From positions 38,874-102,873 of the forward strand of contig DATMBG010000025.1 of the NCBI GenBank assembly GCA_035559535.1: DNA of 64,000 nt, in the 5' to 3' direction. This DNA is from Candidatus Limnocylindrales bacterium. Its GTDB lineage: Bacteria; Moduliflexota; Moduliflexia; Moduliflexales; JAUQPW01. The translations under genes were made by a program, and so were the position numbers. The notes beneath the pieces are model-generated. The model saw only the letters and a program-made list of their open reading frames with translations, was not told the origin of the DNA and ran no database searches. Below, piece by piece: positions 26,193-34,707 of this stretch. How positions within the stretch are numbered: position 1 is the stretch's first letter; every line of letters starts with the position of its first letter.

Positions 26193-28139
26193 TTATCTTC
26201 CACCTGAAGCTGATACTGCAATATCTCCCGGCAGGCCCCAGGGGATTATGGTAAATTGAGTGAATTGAGAGGAAGAGGTAAGAATTCGCCATTCTCCTGG
26301 GGAAGCCCGGAAGATTCCCAGATCGGTTCGTCCATCCCCGTCGTAATCGGCCTGAACAGGTAAATCTCCTGGAGATCCCCAAACCCTTTGGATGATTTTA
26401 CCGTTTTTGCGGATTCCTATCCAGGTTCCAGTACCAGGCCTCCAAACGGCTATATTGGCCAGACGGTCCCCATCGTAATCTCCCGGAACGGGAAGGTCTC
26501 CATTCTGCCCAAGAGTTTGCACCTTGATAAAACCATTACTGGAATTAAGGATATACCAGGTTCCGCTGGAGGGTCTAAAAACGGCCAGATCGTCACTGCC
26601 ATCTCCATCGTAATCGGCAGGAGCCGGAAGGTCTCCGGATATGCCCCAGACGGTTACTGCGGAACCACCCCCTGAGAAAAGTATCCACCATTCTCCGGTA
26701 GAAGATCTCCAGACGGCCCGGTCGGTTATCCTGTCTCCATTATAATCCCCTGGAACCGGGGTGTCCTCTGAAGAGCCCCAGTTTTGAATATTCTCGGCCC
26801 CATTGAGCAAAACATGCCAGTCACCTGTGGAAGGTCGCCAAACGGCATAGTCTGCCGTTCCATTACCGTCATAATCCCCGGGAACCGGTATATCTCCAGG
26901 TAGCCCCAAGGGAACACTAAAGGTATTTCCTAATACCAGCCATTCTCCGGTGGAGGGTCTATATACCGCAATATCTGCTTTGCGATCGCCATTATAATCG
27001 GCTGCATCTGCAATGGGAACTGATAAGGCTAACCCTGGAGAAGGTACACGCATTATCGTTTGTCCCGAGTCGGGATGTACCATGAGTGATGACTCCTCTA
27101 CGGCCTCGAAGTCTGAACCCTGAAGTTGATGGAGTTGGCGAAGATGATCGTTATCCCAGCGTTCATCCGGTACCCCGGAGAGAAACCAGGACGAGCCGTT
27201 ATCGGCCAGAATCATTCCATATTTTTTTAGGGCCTGAAGGATGACCTGTACTTCAGGCGAAAAACCTGAAATATCAAAATCGGCCCGGAGACGAAAACGT
27301 TGACCCATGGGTGGATATTGAGCACCGGTGAGGCTGGAGGCGTAATGGCGGGCGGGCCAGAGGTACTCTTTACGGGTTTGTGGTGCCGTAAAACGAAGGG
27401 CATGCCGAATTTCACCGGAAGCTACTTCATCATAACGCACCAATCCCGGCAAGATGGGTAGACTGGCCGCATCAGCTGAGGTCCAACCGGCCGGTCGAAG
27501 CGCGTTAGATTTCAGGTCAAAGATCGCCCCTGAGTCTGCATACCAGCTTCCATTAGGTTGGGGAAAGGCATAATACATCTCGTATAGGATACAATTATCA
27601 TAGTCCAACACCAAAACGTGACGGTCTCCACTGCTATTGCTACCCCCTTCAATGGGTGGATTGGGAGGAATAGGATACGGACCCGGGTCACTTTCGTCAC
27701 TATACCCGAAGGTAACGGGTACCTTGGGCTGGGTCCCCGGTACCGTCGTATAGGGAATGCCTATAGGACCTCCATTCCAGGTTCCGGAGCCAAAGTCGGC
27801 ATGAACATATTTCGTGGCCCCAATCGTGGAAATATAAGCCGCCGAATTGGGATCGACAGGTAGGGTATCTACGGGTACGTTCCATACATTATCGGCAGGA
27901 AAAACGGCACAGCCTGCTATCTGGGGAGATGCCAGAGAGGGGGTCGATAGAGTTCCCTGGACCAGGATACAGAAAACTAACGTAAATGAAACGGGGATTA
28001 GGCCCATCCCCTTTTGAGACCCACCCCTACAGGTAGGTTTGAAACCTGCTTTCCCAGGTGTGAAAAGGTCCGGAGGCTTGCTTCTCTGAGAAATTGATAT
28101 TCCAACAAGGCCTGGTAAGATAAATAAATGTGCTTTCAT
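26193..28139 (-). CDS. Exported FG-GAP/VCBS-repeat protein
   Basis: 648-residue secreted protein. Residues 75-375 form a conserved domain seen in many soil bacteria (FPADNVWNVPVDTLPVDPNS, DESDPGPYP, GDRHVLVLDYDNCILYEMY, GWTSADAASLPILPGLVRYDEV, PPMGQRFRLRADFDI), to which I can give no function. Residues 385-640 are six FG-GAP-like repeats of about 42 residues with calcium-loop cores DYNGDRKAD, DYDGNGTAD, DYDGDGSDD and DYDGDGRTD plus W/YRPSTGEW. ATG 28139 has AAAGGAG at ideal distance, but the real signal peptide appears to be MGLIPVSFTLVFCILVQGT from residue 45. The stretch between includes a dispersed palindrome (28033-28049), suggesting an insertion near the N-terminus. Confidence 0.78.
   Translation of the reverse strand: MKAHLFILPGLVGISISQRSKPPDLFTPGKAGFKPTCRGGSQKGMGLIPVSFTLVFCILVQGTLSTPSLASPQIAGCAVFPADNVWNVPVDTLPVDPNSAAYISTIGATKYVHADFGSGTWNGGPIGIPYTTVPGTQPKVPVTFGYSDESDPGPYPIPPNPPIEGGSNSSGDRHVLVLDYDNCILYEMYYAFPQPNGSWYADSGAIFDLKSNALRPAGWTSADAASLPILPGLVRYDEVASGEIRHALRFTAPQTRKEYLWPARHYASSLTGAQYPPMGQRFRLRADFDISGFSPEVQVILQALKKYGMILADNGSSWFLSGVPDERWDNDHLRQLHQLQGSDFEAVEESSLMVHPDSGQTIMRVPSPGLALSVPIADAADYNGDRKADIAVYRPSTGEWLVLGNTFSVPLGLPGDIPVPGDYDGNGTADYAVWRPSTGDWHVLLNGAENIQNWGSSEDTPVPGDYNGDRITDRAVWRSSTGEWWILFSGGGSAVTVWGISGDLPAPADYDGDGSDDLAVFRPSSGTWYILNSSNGFIKVQTLGQNGDLPVPGDYDGDRLANIAVWRPGTGTWIGIRKNGKIIQRVWGSPGDLPVQADYDGDGRTDLGIFRASPGEWRILTSSSQFTQFTIIPWGLPGDIAVSASGGR
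28033..28049. repeat. Palindrome GTAGGTTTGAAACCTGC inside a coding region
   Basis: Related to the intergenic palindrome at 15399-15421. It encodes part of residues 31-37 (GFKPTCR) of the FG-GAP protein, between the ribosome-site-supported start and the recognisable signal peptide. Confidence 0.5.
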
Positions 28140-28152
28140 GGTTTGCTCCTTT

Positions 28153-28179
28153 CACTACCTTTCTACCACCCAGGTAGTG
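28153..28179. promoter_or_regulatory. Inverted repeat CACTACCT-N11-AGGTAGTG before the FG-GAP gene
   Basis: Perfect 8-bp arms with 11-bp spacing, 14 bp upstream of the ATG and overlapping the start of the ribosome site region. It could be an operator or a leader hairpin. No known regulator consensus is recognised. Confidence 0.4.
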
Positions 28180-28645
28180 GATTGATGTATGAATATTAAG
28201 ATAAATCCCCTTCCGATATGAGGACTTCTAAAGTTTTGGGGTCGGGTATTCGAAAAGTAACCCGGGTACAGTTTTCCTAACAGCAAGGCATATGCCACAA
28301 GGCATTCTCCCATCTTTACGAGTAGAAAGAACTTGAATAGAAAGAATACTTACAATTTTTGGAACTTTAAAGTTAACAGACTCGAAACTCTTCTAAGGCT
28401 CTCCGTCTCTCCGGTGTGGGTAGATCCTTCTCCTGAGACTATGCAAGCAACTGCATCCTGTTTCGCGAAAGAAAAGAGGAGTTATAAGGGTTTTATATCT
28501 GTGACGATGAAAGACCTGTACCCCCCTCAGTTTCCTACCTCGTTCCCGGTTGAGGTGATGCCTGGGAGGTGAGAAGATAGCATTACAGACCAAAATGTCA
28601 TACCTGGCCTTATCAGAAAATCTTTATCCCAAAGAAAGTTTTTCC
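28180..28645. other. Spacer with no supported gene
   Basis: Divergent intergenic DNA between the FG-GAP gene and the GMC oxidoreductase operon. Short overlapping open frames on both strands lack ribosome sites and family resemblance. Promoters for the leftward gene must lie here, but no clear -35/-10 pair was found. Confidence 0.5.
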
Positions 28646-28673
28646 TTGACAATCTTACAGGTACGTTTATGAT
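28646..28673 (+). promoter_or_regulatory. Strong sigma-70-type promoter
   Basis: Consensus TTGACA at 28646-28651, a 16-bp spacer and TATGAT at 28668-28673. The next start codon is at 29000, giving a leader of about 320 nt. Confidence 0.65.
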
Positions 28674-28897
28674 GCGCCTGGGTAGATATAAAAATCCAGA
28701 AGTCCTCAAGTTCCCTCATCATCCTCCAACAAGGGTAAAGCGTTAAGGCCTGCGATAAAGGTTGCCCCTCATACAAGACAGAAGAGCTGGAGCCGATCAT
28801 TCTGAAATTTATAATTCCCACCCACACCTTGCGCGCTCCGGTCGCCTGAGCCCGAAGGAATAGGGAACTGTAAGACTACCCGCGGAAAAAGTTTTTG

Positions 28898-28980
28898 CTG
28901 TGTGAAGAAAAGATTCTATTCCCTGAAGACGGTCGGAAGTTCATAACTTCTGTCGAAACCTTCCAGGGTTTATCACAGCA
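28898..28980 (+). promoter_or_regulatory. Long hairpin in the leader of the GMC oxidoreductase operon
   Basis: Nested complementary segments: TGCTGTG (28898-28904) with CACAGCA (28974-28980), CCCTGAAG with CTTCCAGGG, and GTCGGAAGTT with AACTTCTGTC around CAT. The structure ends immediately before the ribosome site GGAAGGAGG of the gene at 29000, so it could control translation. No known riboswitch consensus was matched. Confidence 0.5.
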
Positions 28981-28999
28981 GGAAGGAGGCTAGGCGATA

Positions 29000-29824
29000 A
29001 TGGATAGGCGCAAGTTTTTGACCATTTTAGGCAGTACGGTAGCGGCGTTGGGCAGTGCGCATCTTTTTTCGGCAACGCCTTCATATGGTCGTAAATTAGG
29101 GACTTTGAAAAAGGCGTACACGTTTTTCACCCAGGCCGAGAGCGAATTTATCGAGGCAGCTGTTGCTCGGCTTATTCCGGCAGATGAGTTGGGACCAGGG
29201 GCTTTAGAGGCGGATGTTCCCTACTTCATCGATCAGCAGCTCTCCGGGGAATATGGAGCCGGAGCAAGGTTTTATAATCAAGGACCCTTTGGAGCTACAA
29301 CGCCATACCAGGGGTATCAGTTAGCCCTTACACCTCGGCAGCTTTACCGGGCAGGGATTGCGGCTACCGACCAATACTGTGAAGAAACCTACGGAAAACG
29401 CTTTGCCCAACTGGATCCTGAAAAGCAAGACGAGGTGTTAAAAGGACTCCAGGGAATTGCTGGAGATATTAGCCTTAAAGATGTCCCGGGAACTACTTTC
29501 TTCAACCACTTATTGAGCGATACGAAAGATGGGTTCTTCTCCGATCCGGCCTATGGAGGCAATAAGGATATGATAGGTTGGAAATTGGTTGGATTTCCGG
29601 GTGTACCGGCCATGTACATGGGCCTTATCGGTCGTAATGAGCCTTACCATGTAGAACCGGTGGATTTACGGAGTTTGCAAGAGGCCAAAGCTCCTGTGGA
29701 TGAGCATGGGCATGTCATTCATCGTCGGGCGGCTATACCCAGGCCAACTACGGCTCCTACTTCGCGTCCTGTGGACTCTTCCAATTCAGATGATTCGAGG
29801 CCAGAACCGAGTTTTGCGGTTTGA
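29000..29824 (+). CDS. Gluconate 2-dehydrogenase subunit 3-like protein
   Basis: 274-residue protein of the Gluconate_2-dh3 family (PF13618), the small subunit that accompanies membrane-associated FAD GMC dehydrogenases (gluconate, sorbitol or fructose type) and helps export the complex. The N-terminus MDRRKFLTILGSTVAALGSA is a Tat signal (RRKFL), which would carry its folded FAD partner across. The body begins FFTQAESEFIEAAVARLIPADELGPGALEADVPYFIDQQL, the family hallmark. The C-terminal 35 residues are low-complexity Pro/Ser/Thr. GGAAGGAGG precedes the ATG. The FAD subunit follows 127 bp downstream; no cytochrome c subunit is seen. Confidence 0.9.
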   Translation: MDRRKFLTILGSTVAALGSAHLFSATPSYGRKLGTLKKAYTFFTQAESEFIEAAVARLIPADELGPGALEADVPYFIDQQLSGEYGAGARFYNQGPFGATTPYQGYQLALTPRQLYRAGIAATDQYCEETYGKRFAQLDPEKQDEVLKGLQGIAGDISLKDVPGTTFFNHLLSDTKDGFFSDPAYGGNKDMIGWKLVGFPGVPAMYMGLIGRNEPYHVEPVDLRSLQEAKAPVDEHGHVIHRRAAIPRPTTAPTSRPVDSSNSDDSRPEPSFAV

Positions 29825-29951
29825 GGCCTGATTCAAATTAGAGGAAGTTTAGGGGTATAAGTCTGAGGACCGAAATAAACCTGAAACGTGTCAGGTAGCT
29901 ATGAGGGAGGTATTTAGCCTTAACCTTCATGAGCTGCCTGAGGAGGGAATT

Positions 29952-31718
29952 ATGACCACCACATTAAAACCCGTAGATGTAGTCATTATTGGTGTTGGCT
30001 GGGCAGGCTCTATTCTGGCCAAAGAGTTGGCACAAACCGGTCTTAAGGTGGTCGGATTGGAGCGAGGGGGTAACCGAAGACAGGAGGATTTTACGCTACC
30101 CGGTATCCATGATCAACTCAAATATGATCGTCGTCTGGAGTTATTCGAAAATCTTTCCCGTACGACCCTCACCTTCCGAAATACCACCCGGGAAGTCGCC
30201 CGACCTATGCGACGACATGGACCTTTTCCCTGGGGTGAAGGAGTTGGGGGAGCGGGGCTTCATTGGGCGGGCTGGACCTGGCGCATGACTCCCTGGGATT
30301 TTCAAATTAAAAGCCAGACTATAGCCCGATATGGGGAGAGAATGCTTCCAGAAGACTCCACCATCCAGGACTGGCCCATTACTTATGACGAGCTGGAACC
30401 TTACTATGATAAATTTGAATATACCTTAGGTATTTCCGGTAAGGCCGGCAATCTTAAAGGGGAGATCCAACCCGGGGGTAATCCTTTTGAAGGAAAGAGG
30501 GCCCGTGAATACCCAAATCCACCTCTGAAAAGAAGCTATGGCGAAACTTTGTTTGCCAATGCAACACGAGAACTCGGATACCATCCCTTCCCCATGCCTG
30601 CCGCACAAATGAGCCAACCCTATAAAAATCCCGACGGGGTAACTCTGGGAGCCTGTGTATACTGCGGCTACTGTATGAATACAGGTTGTGAAGTTATGGC
30701 TAAAGCCGTTCCACAAACGACCACTCTTCCCGTAGCTTTGAAAACCGGAAATTTTGAGATACGGACCCATGCCGCAGTAACCCGAATAAATACTTCCGGA
30801 AATCGAGCCATCAGCGTCACTTATTTCGACGGTCAAGGGCGTGAACTTGAACAACCGGCAGATCTCATTCTGCTCACTGCCTTTACCTGGAGCAATACCC
30901 ACCTGCTGCTGGTCTCCGGAATCGGTAAACCCTATAACCCGGCAACAGGAACCGGAGTTGTAGGAAAAAACTACTCCTGGCATAACGCCTTGCCCTATAT
31001 CCCCCTTTATTATGATGAGGGTCACATTTTCAATCCCTTTATGGGTGCCGGAGCTCTCGGTACGGTTATTGCCGATTTCCAGGGAGATAACTTTGATCAC
31101 ACAGGCCTCGGCTTCATCGGGGGAAATATCCTTGCGGCTATAGCCATGGGACATGGGCCCCTTACCTTTCAACCAACGCCTCCAGGAACCCCCAGTTGGG
31201 GTTCGGAATGGAAAAAAGCCCTGGCCCATTATTATACCCGAACGATACAGATAATCGGACTGCATGACCATCTATCTTATCGCGGCAACTACATGGACCT
31301 TGACCCAAACTACCGGGATATTTATGGAAACCCACTCCTGCGCCTGACCTATGATTATGGTCCTAATGAACGGCGGATGTCAGAGTATCTGGTTAGTGTG
31401 GGTGACAAAATCGCCAAAGCCATGAGACCCAGTAAATATGCCGTCTATGGATTAGATGCACATTTCAACGCAGGGGCCAGTTATGGTATTATCCATCAGG
31501 TCGGTGGAGCCATTACAGGAACTACTCCGGCAAATAGTGTCGTCAATAAGTATCTGCAAAGCTGGGATGTCCCCAATTTGTTCGTGATAGGTGCCAGTTC
31601 TTTCCCCCAGATCTCTTCCTTCAATCCAACCGGAACTGTAGGAGCCCTGGCCTATTTCGCAGCAGATGCCATCAAAAACAAATACCTCAAGAACCCAGGA
31701 CCCCTGGTCCCCTCATAA
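29952..31718 (+). CDS. GMC-family FAD oxidoreductase, gluconate 2-dehydrogenase large subunit-like
   Basis: 588-residue FAD subunit. The Rossmann motif VVIIGVGWAGSILAKELAQTG opens the protein, EGVGGAGLHWAGWTWRM forms the flavin-attachment region, CVYCGYCMNTGCEV is a cysteine-rich stretch typical of this GMC branch (it may bind an Fe-S cluster, as reported for fructose dehydrogenase-type enzymes), and HxxGGAITGTTPANSVVNKYLQ plus GASSFPQISSFNPTGTVGALAY carry the C-terminal active-site His/Asn region. I chose ATG 29952 behind AGGAGGG; the frame is open from 29901. Paired with the Tat-type subunit 3 upstream, it probably works at the periplasmic face. A strong terminator follows. Confidence 0.9.
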   Translation: MTTTLKPVDVVIIGVGWAGSILAKELAQTGLKVVGLERGGNRRQEDFTLPGIHDQLKYDRRLELFENLSRTTLTFRNTTREVARPMRRHGPFPWGEGVGGAGLHWAGWTWRMTPWDFQIKSQTIARYGERMLPEDSTIQDWPITYDELEPYYDKFEYTLGISGKAGNLKGEIQPGGNPFEGKRAREYPNPPLKRSYGETLFANATRELGYHPFPMPAAQMSQPYKNPDGVTLGACVYCGYCMNTGCEVMAKAVPQTTTLPVALKTGNFEIRTHAAVTRINTSGNRAISVTYFDGQGRELEQPADLILLTAFTWSNTHLLLVSGIGKPYNPATGTGVVGKNYSWHNALPYIPLYYDEGHIFNPFMGAGALGTVIADFQGDNFDHTGLGFIGGNILAAIAMGHGPLTFQPTPPGTPSWGSEWKKALAHYYTRTIQIIGLHDHLSYRGNYMDLDPNYRDIYGNPLLRLTYDYGPNERRMSEYLVSVGDKIAKAMRPSKYAVYGLDAHFNAGASYGIIHQVGGAITGTTPANSVVNKYLQSWDVPNLFVIGASSFPQISSFNPTGTVGALAYFAADAIKNKYLKNPGPLVPS

Positions 31719-31727
31719 AACAGAAAG

Positions 31728-31758
31728 TGGGCCGCTTTATGCGGCCCATTCTTTTTTT
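31728..31758 (+). terminator. Rho-independent terminator
   Basis: TGGGCCGC/GCGGCCCA stem with TTTAT loop, followed by TTCTTTTTTT, 10 bp after the GMC oxidoreductase stop. Confidence 0.92.
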
Positions 31759-31908
31759 ATCCCGTTTCTCGCCTGACCCGCCTGATCGGCTTCTTCCGAG
31801 AGCACCGGCATCCTGACCTGCTCCTACCCCATTAATCAACATTTTCCTTCATTATCAATGGATACTCTCTTGCCAAATCCGGGTTAATCCTCTTAGATTT
31901 ACAGGTAG

Positions 31909-34686
31909 ATGCTAACACGTATGGATAAATTTTATCGCCATCCAAATTTTTCCATGATTTATCGTTTAATCTTTATCTTTTTTCTTTGGATTCCAACCGT
32001 CCCGGCGGCTCCCATTGAATCCGCCACCCATGTAACTTTGGAAAATGGTCTTCAGGTCATCCTCATGGAGAATCATACCAGCCCCCTGATCGCTTCCACG
32101 GTCATCGTAAAAACCGGGGTACGAAACGAAACGCCGGATATTAATGGCGTTTCCCACCTGCTGGAACACCTTCTTTTCAACGGAACCTCCACGCGAACCC
32201 AGAAACAACTTTATGAGGAAGTGGATTTTTACGGGGCTTATAACAATGCTTCAACTTCCAGGGACTATACCCTCTTTCAAATGCTGGTCCGAAAGGACTA
32301 TATTACCCAGATTCTTAATATCCAGGCCGATATGTTATTTAACTCTACTTTTCCAGAGGAAAATGTGCAGAAGGAACGAAACATTGTCATTGAGGAGATC
32401 AAAGGAAGTGAGATGAATTCACCCTCGGTAGAAGCCGAGAAATTCTTTAATGCTAAACTATATCGGGGAACTTCTTATACTCTGCCGGGATTGGGTACTC
32501 CTGAGCTTATTTCAACAATTCCCAGAGATAAAATTCTTGCTTACTATCATCGGTTCTACAGACCGGAGAATATGATCCTGGTTTTAATGGGAGATTTTGA
32601 AACGCAGTCCATGCTGGAAATTGTCCGCAAGGAGTTTGACGTGCGGGTAAATCAAGAGGTTTCAGCAGCTCGTTCCTCCGATATCCAAGAACCCATCCTT
32701 CCAGATCTCAAAATCCAGGGAAGGAAAGTTTATACCAGACGACTGGAATCCCAGGGGAATAATTTAAGTACTCTCCCTACCTACCTGAACATGGCCCTGA
32801 ATGCACCGCATATCTCGGATCCGGATTTCTATGCCTTCTCCGTATGGAGATTTATCCTGAATTCAGGAGAGCTCCCGGAGTTTAATCTTAAAAACCTGAA
32901 CACTCTGGGAATTCAAGATTTACAGGTAAATTTAGACTTCAACGATCAATTCTCGTTTTTAATTATTTCGGCGACCCTTTCAGAGGATTCCAATGCCGAT
33001 CAAGTCCTCCAACAAATTCTGACGAAATTGAATCGGCTCAAGACCCGGTCTCTATCTCAGGAAGTCATTGAAAAGGTTTTGGTAAAACCAGAAGTGGATG
33101 AGATTCTTCAGAGCGAACAGTATCATTACTACACTTTCTACAAAGCTCCTTATCTGGCCGCAGCCCCTTTTGAAGGAGTCAGAGATCACCTCAAAAATTT
33201 AAAGGGCGTGACTCCGAAGGCTCTCCAGACTGTAGCAAATAAGTACTTTACCAATCCCCCGGTTCTGGCTACTCTGGTAGGAACTAAACAGAAAGATGAA
33301 GAAAGGGAATTAGAGTGGAAAAGTGGAAAAATAGCAGGGCCTGAGACCGGGAAACCAGAAGAACTCCCAACCTCTTCAACTTTCCATTCTCCGATTTTAA
33401 AGAGGGAAATCTTCCATAACGGTTTAACTGTTCTTGTTAAAGAAAATCCCGATACCGAAGTATTTGCCTTCCATCTGCTGGCGAAGGATCGTAAGGCTCT
33501 GGAACCCAAGGGAAAATCTGGCATTGCAGAGTTTCTTCACCGCATGCTTCCTCAAGGAACAAAATATCGAAACTCCCAGGAAATCTCCGCAGACCTGAAT
33601 GCTATAGGTGCTACCCTTAAGGTGACCGATGATCGAAGTATTCCCTACGATGATTATTATTTTTCACCGGCCTACTCCTATCTTCGATTTGAAACTACGG
33701 CCAGCCATGCCTATGAAGGACTGATGCAACTGGCCGATTTGATTAAAAATCCCGAATTTGATTCCGAACAGGTCGAACGGGTACGAACCCAACTTCTAAA
33801 CGACCTTAGAGAAGATCAGGAGAGTACTCGTATACAGGCCCGGAATCTGTTTTATCAAACATTATTTGGTGATGACCCCCTGGCCAGGCCCATCCTGGGA
33901 GAAGAACAGGACGTTAAATCCATCACGGTTGAAGATCTCCGACAGTTCCATCAGACTTACTTTGCTCCCCATAATTTGATTCTCTCGGTCGTCAGTGGGT
34001 TACCGGCAGAAAAAGTGCTGAACTGGTTAAAATTTTATTTTGCCGACCTGCCAACCTATCCAGAAAGTAAAAAGGAAGAGATGAAGAGTAGAAAGGAGTG
34101 GAACCGGGGAAGGATGGGAATGTTAGAAGCGCAAGGGGTAGAACGTACAAAGGAAAAAAAGATTGTGGAAAGGGAAATGGGGAAGGGTCAGTCCTATATT
34201 TACCTGGGAAACCTTTTTTCGTTTAAAGAAGCGGATGAAGTGGCGATTACTGTGATAAATGCGATTTTATCTGATCGAATAGCCTTCAATCTCAGGGAAA
34301 GGCAAGGATTGGCCTATGTTATCGGCTCTTCTGTTTCCTTTTACAGGGGCATAGGTTGGTTCCAGGTCTTTATGGGAACCCGACCTGAAAATTTATCTAA
34401 AGCCCAGCAGGGACTTATAGCCGAGGTTAAAAAATTTCAAACCGAGGAGGTTAGTTCGGAAGAGTTGAAAAAGACGGTTAATCGGCTTTTAGGTTCTATG
34501 CTGATGCGGCGAATGACCAGTATCCAGCAAGCTTATTTCCTGGGACTTCAAGAGTTCCAGAATAAACCCTTAGATGCCGAGGACCGGTTGGTGGAAAAGG
34601 TTCAAAAACTTACCCCGGTAGATATTCACCGGGTTGCGAACACCTATCTGGATTCAGAAAAGTATGTAATGGTCATAGTGAAGTAG
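31909..34686 (+). CDS. M16-family zinc metallopeptidase, two-domain, exported
   Basis: 925-residue pitrilysin-family protein with a hydrophobic N-terminal segment (about 16-32) suggesting export to the periplasm. The first M16 half carries the inverted zinc motif His83-LL-Glu86-His87 (HLLEHLLFNGT), with the third ligand expected at Glu163/Glu164 in NIVIEEIKG. The second half (from about 495) begins REIFHNGLTVLVKENPDTEVFAFH and lacks an HxxEH motif, as expected for the inactive lid domain. Such enzymes degrade short peptides in a closed chamber. ATG 31909 and ATG 31921 are both possible starts. It is flanked by a terminator upstream and a convergent gene downstream. Confidence 0.9.
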   Translation: MLTRMDKFYRHPNFSMIYRLIFIFFLWIPTVPAAPIESATHVTLENGLQVILMENHTSPLIASTVIVKTGVRNETPDINGVSHLLEHLLFNGTSTRTQKQLYEEVDFYGAYNNASTSRDYTLFQMLVRKDYITQILNIQADMLFNSTFPEENVQKERNIVIEEIKGSEMNSPSVEAEKFFNAKLYRGTSYTLPGLGTPELISTIPRDKILAYYHRFYRPENMILVLMGDFETQSMLEIVRKEFDVRVNQEVSAARSSDIQEPILPDLKIQGRKVYTRRLESQGNNLSTLPTYLNMALNAPHISDPDFYAFSVWRFILNSGELPEFNLKNLNTLGIQDLQVNLDFNDQFSFLIISATLSEDSNADQVLQQILTKLNRLKTRSLSQEVIEKVLVKPEVDEILQSEQYHYYTFYKAPYLAAAPFEGVRDHLKNLKGVTPKALQTVANKYFTNPPVLATLVGTKQKDEERELEWKSGKIAGPETGKPEELPTSSTFHSPILKREIFHNGLTVLVKENPDTEVFAFHLLAKDRKALEPKGKSGIAEFLHRMLPQGTKYRNSQEISADLNAIGATLKVTDDRSIPYDDYYFSPAYSYLRFETTASHAYEGLMQLADLIKNPEFDSEQVERVRTQLLNDLREDQESTRIQARNLFYQTLFGDDPLARPILGEEQDVKSITVEDLRQFHQTYFAPHNLILSVVSGLPAEKVLNWLKFYFADLPTYPESKKEEMKSRKEWNRGRMGMLEAQGVERTKEKKIVEREMGKGQSYIYLGNLFSFKEADEVAITVINAILSDRIAFNLRERQGLAYVIGSSVSFYRGIGWFQVFMGTRPENLSKAQQGLIAEVKKFQTEEVSSEELKKTVNRLLGSMLMRRMTSIQQAYFLGLQEFQNKPLDAEDRLVEKVQKLTPVDIHRVANTYLDSEKYVMVIVK

Positions 34687-34707
34687 ATCCTGGCTTAAAT
34701 TTCAGAC

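Noticed and set aside
28333-28572. Short open frame (79 codons) in the 28.2-28.6 kb spacer
   Set aside because: No ribosome site, no resemblance to a family, and overlapping frames on the other strand are equally good.
28850-28900. GGAATAGGGAACTGTAAG resembling part of a cobalamin riboswitch
   Set aside because: The AATAGGGAA and AACTGTAAG words occur, but the spacing, the central pseudoknot sequences and the GCCxGGAGACC box are missing.
30426-31271. Minus-strand open frame of 281 codons opposite the GMC oxidoreductase
   Set aside because: Antisense shadow of a clear FAD oxidoreductase; composition is not protein-like.
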